NCBI GenBank assembly: GCA_020073285.1
Contig: JAIQFM010000002.1
Span: forward strand, 1 to 59,299
Origin: Terriglobia bacterium
Lineage (GTDB): Bacteria > Acidobacteriota > Terriglobia > Terriglobales > Acidobacteriaceae
Direction: 5' to 3'
DNA: 59,299 nucleotides
Part shown: positions 57,041 through 59,299 of the stretch, piece after piece
Layout of the letters: each line of letters starts with the position of its first letter
How positions within the stretch are numbered: position 1 is the stretch's first letter
Translations under genes and position numbers: made by a program
The notes under the pieces: generated by a model
What the model saw: only the letters and a program-made list of their open reading frames with translations
Told to the model about the DNA's origin: nothing
Database searches by the model: none

Positions 57041-57508
57041 ATGAAGCAGTTACTCAGATTGTCTATCGTTCTGATGTTTATCGTCGCAGTCGCGGTGACA
57101 GCATTCGGTCAGAAACGCGGCACTGAGACCGAGGCGAAGCAGATGGTCCAGGATGCGCTGGCGCACATCAAGGATGTCGGACCCGAGAAGGCGTTTCAGG
57201 ACTTCAGCACTCCCGGTGGAAAGTGGCATGTCAAGGACATTTACCTGTTTTGCTACAACTTGGACGGCACCAATGTGTGCCATGGCGCGAACAAGGCGCT
57301 CATCGGCAAAAACCTGATCGACATGAAAACCGCCGACGGTCAATTGCTCATCAAGAATTTCGTCATCCTGGTGACGACGAAGGGCAGTGGCTGGGTGGAC
57401 TATCAATGGCCGCATCCGGAGACCAAAAAGACCGAAGCCAAGCGGGCATTTGTGGCCAGGATTCCAGGCTACGATGGCCTTATCGGCGCAGGGGCTTATC
57501 CGCAGTGA
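57041..57508 (+). CDS. Secreted single-Cache-domain protein
   Basis: A 155-residue protein with a signal peptide (LRLSIVLMFIVAVAVTAFGQ) and one Cache_2 domain: FSTPGGKWHVKDIYLFCYNL DGTNVCHGANKALIGKNLID, GSGWVDYQWPHPETKKTEAK and IPGYDGLIGAGAYP. Cache domains usually form the sensor part of chemoreceptors; here it is free in the periplasm, 77 bases after a receptor that has a different sensor, so it may be a ligand-binding partner. Confidence 0.85.
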   Translation: MKQLLRLSIVLMFIVAVAVTAFGQKRGTETEAKQMVQDALAHIKDVGPEKAFQDFSTPGGKWHVKDIYLFCYNLDGTNVCHGANKALIGKNLIDMKTADGQLLIKNFVILVTTKGSGWVDYQWPHPETKKTEAKRAFVARIPGYDGLIGAGAYPQ

Positions 57509-57858
57509 CCGCCACTTCTTGGTGACGCCGCAGAGAATCGCCGGGCACTCCGTTCCTGCGGGTCAGCGACAAGGTGGAGATCACGGTGCACGTCGTGGGG
57601 CGCCTCACGCCCGCGGCCACCGCAGCAGGCGCGCGGTCGGACGCCTCAATCCACCAGGTTCGATTGCCTCACCTTCTTGCTTCAGCAGTCGTTGGGGCAG
57701 GCAACCTGCTCCTCCGATGCCCGCAGCCTCGAGCTCACGGACGCGCGAGGTGCTACGCAGGGCATTTGCCGTTGATATCCTTGTAACGATAACCTTGCTC
57801 TTCGCATTTATTCGCGTTGATATCAAGCCGAGTTGTGGGGAAGGAGTGCCATAGTCTA
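57509..57858. other. Intergenic region without a recognised feature
   Basis: I see no supported gene in these 350 bases. GAAGGAG lies 12 bases before the ATG of the next gene. Short frames exist in several phases but none looks like protein. Confidence 0.5.
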
Positions 57859-59299
57859 TGGGTAAGAGAATCCTGGTAGTGGGCGGTGTTGCCGGTGGGG
57901 CTTCCTGCGCGGCACGGGCACGGCGACTCTGCGAAGAGGCCGAGATCGTCATCTTCGATCGCGGACCGTATGTGTCGTTTGCCAATTGCGGCTTGCCATA
58001 CTTCGTCGGCGATGTCATTCAAGACGAGAAGAAACTCCTGGTCGCTTCGGCGGAGCTGTTCAAGACGCGTTTCCGGATCGAGGTGCGCACCGAGAACGAG
58101 GTTATGGCGATTGATCGCGATCGGTGCGAGATCGTCGTGAAGCGCCTCGCTAGCGGCGAGGTTTACCGTGAAAAGTATGACGCGCTGGTGCTTTCACCGG
58201 GGGCAGCACCGATTCGCCCGGTTCTCCCCGGAATTGATCTGCCCGGCATATTCGTGCTGAGGACAATTCCCGATAGCCGCCGAATCCGGTCCTGGATCGA
58301 GGGGCGGAAGATCGAACGCGCCGTGGTCGTGGGTGGAGGCTTGGTCGGGCTGGAAATGTCGGAGAACCTGGCGAGCCGCGGCATCCAAGTGACGGTCATC
58401 GAAATGCTGGATCAGGTTTTGCCGCCACTCGATCCGGAAATGGCAGAACCGGTTCAGCAGCACCTGCTGCGGCACGGCGTGTCGCTTCACCTGCGGGACG
58501 CAGTCGCCGGGTTCTCCCAAAAAGACGGCGGCAGCTTGGAGGTGGAGACGCGGTCGGGATCAAAATTCCCGGCGGACCTGGTCATCCTCTCCATCGGCGT
58601 ACGACCGGAAACCAAGCTGGCAAAGGAAGCTGGCCTGGAAATTGGAGGACGCGGCGGCATTCGAGTAGATGACGCCATGCGTACCAGCGACCCTCGCATC
58701 TGGGCGGTGGGAGATGCGGTGGAGACACGGGACGTGATTACCGGCGAGTGGAATGTGGTTCCCCTCGCGGGACCGGCGAACCGCCAGGGCCGCGTGGCCG
58801 CCGACTCGATTTGCGGGCGGCCGGCGCACTTTCGCGGGGTGCAGTCCACGGCAGTGTGCGGCCTGTTCGGTCTGACGATCGCAACCACCGGCGCGAACGA
58901 GAAAACCCTGCGACGGGTGGGCCTGCGGTACGAGCGTATCTACCTGCATCCCGGGCATCACGTCGGCTACTATCCCGGCGCCAAGCCCATCCACATGAAA
59001 GTGCTGTTTTCGGCTGAGGACGGGCGCGTTCTCGGGGCGCAGGCGGTGGGCCAGGAAGGCGCGGAAAAGCGCATCGATGTGATTGCGATGGCCATCCAGA
59101 AACATGCCACGGTTTTCGATCTCGAGGAAGCCGAACTGTGCTATGCCCCGCAATTCGGCGCGGCCACGGACCCGGTCAACATGGCCGGCATGCTCGCCGC
59201 CAACGTGCTGCGGGGAGACGGTCCGGTGGCGCGTTGGGAAGCGCTCCCAGAAACCGACGCGATGGTGCTCGACGTCAGGGAGCCAGCCGAATTCGCGGC
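57859..59299 (+). CDS. CoA-disulfide reductase / rhodanese fusion, 3' end outside window
   Basis: At least 480 residues of a flavin disulfide reductase. FAD site GKRILVVGGVAGGASCAARA, the single redox Cys in VSFANCGLPYFVGD (the CoA-disulfide reductase type, not CxxxxC), NAD site ERAVVVGGGLVGLEMSENLA, and the RIWAVGDAVE FAD contact. The last residues, DAMVLDVREPAEFA, begin a rhodanese domain. Fusions of this kind reduce CoA disulfide or CoA persulfide with NAD(P)H (CoADR-Rhd). The window ends within the rhodanese part. Confidence 0.9.

Overview
The window is a 59.3 kb piece of a GC-rich bacterial chromosome (most genes roughly 60-65% GC by eye). Gene content and style suggest a soil-type Acidobacteriota, probably class Terriglobia: many short secreted orphan proteins, FmdB zinc ribbons, DUF2911, a YyaL-type protein, and intergenic DNA crowded with palindromic and short-period repeats. 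No rRNA or taxonomic marker gene is present, so this is inference. There is no prophage, CRISPR array or large transposon; mobility shows only as small non-autonomous repeats.

Layout. 0-8 kb: start of a divergent LpxL/HtrB-like gene, a His-tailed cytochrome c, a Ysc84/SYLF protein, a possible 6S-like structured RNA, a LuxR regulator with a degenerate receiver, an LLM-class oxidoreductase, a tetraheme cytochrome, an RRM protein and an FGE-like protein. 8.3-11.8 kb: tatA and a ccm operon (ccmE-ccmA-methyltransferase-ccmB-ccmC-ccmD) with a 4-nt overlap at every junction and a CXXXY-type CcmE. 12-18 kb: thiC, split transketolase plus GAF protein, a tandem-PilZ protein and a Nudix hydrolase. 18.4-24.9 kb: a fatty-acid beta-oxidation set in the order fadN-fadA-fadE, with small repeat-bounded cassettes (GxxExxY remnant, HicB-like fragment) in and after it. 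26.4-31.5 kb: a glycine-cleavage set gcvT-gcvH-gcvPA-gcvPB.

31.6-42 kb is accessory-like: a yeast-type cytosine deaminase, a STAS protein, orphan secreted proteins, tRNA-Arg, an island of output-less receiver proteins and tiny Cys-rich proteins, a YyaL protein that appears to have lost its central domain, and a patatin-like phospholipase. 42.5-50.4 kb: a possible orphan promoter and leader-like region, a YheT hydrolase, a pirin/DoxX/MarR cluster with a shared candidate operator, VapBC, and a zinc-uptake cluster (DUF2946-like, porin, ZnuA, ZnuB) lacking its ATPase. 50.6-59.3 kb: a GT-C membrane protein, tRNA-Pro, a 2H phosphoesterase, tRNA-His, an AT-rich two-gene patch, a chemoreceptor next to a secreted Cache protein, and a CoA-disulfide-reductase/rhodanese gene cut by the window end.

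The most unusual property lies between genes. At least fourteen intergenic places carry short degenerate tandem arrays with a period of 7 bp, each with a different heptamer, and most sit directly on a stop codon or immediately before a start codon. Several further palindromic repeat families recur, and in one place a small terminal-inverted-repeat element has inserted into another repeat with a target duplication. All function calls come from reading the sequence and recognising families; no search was run.
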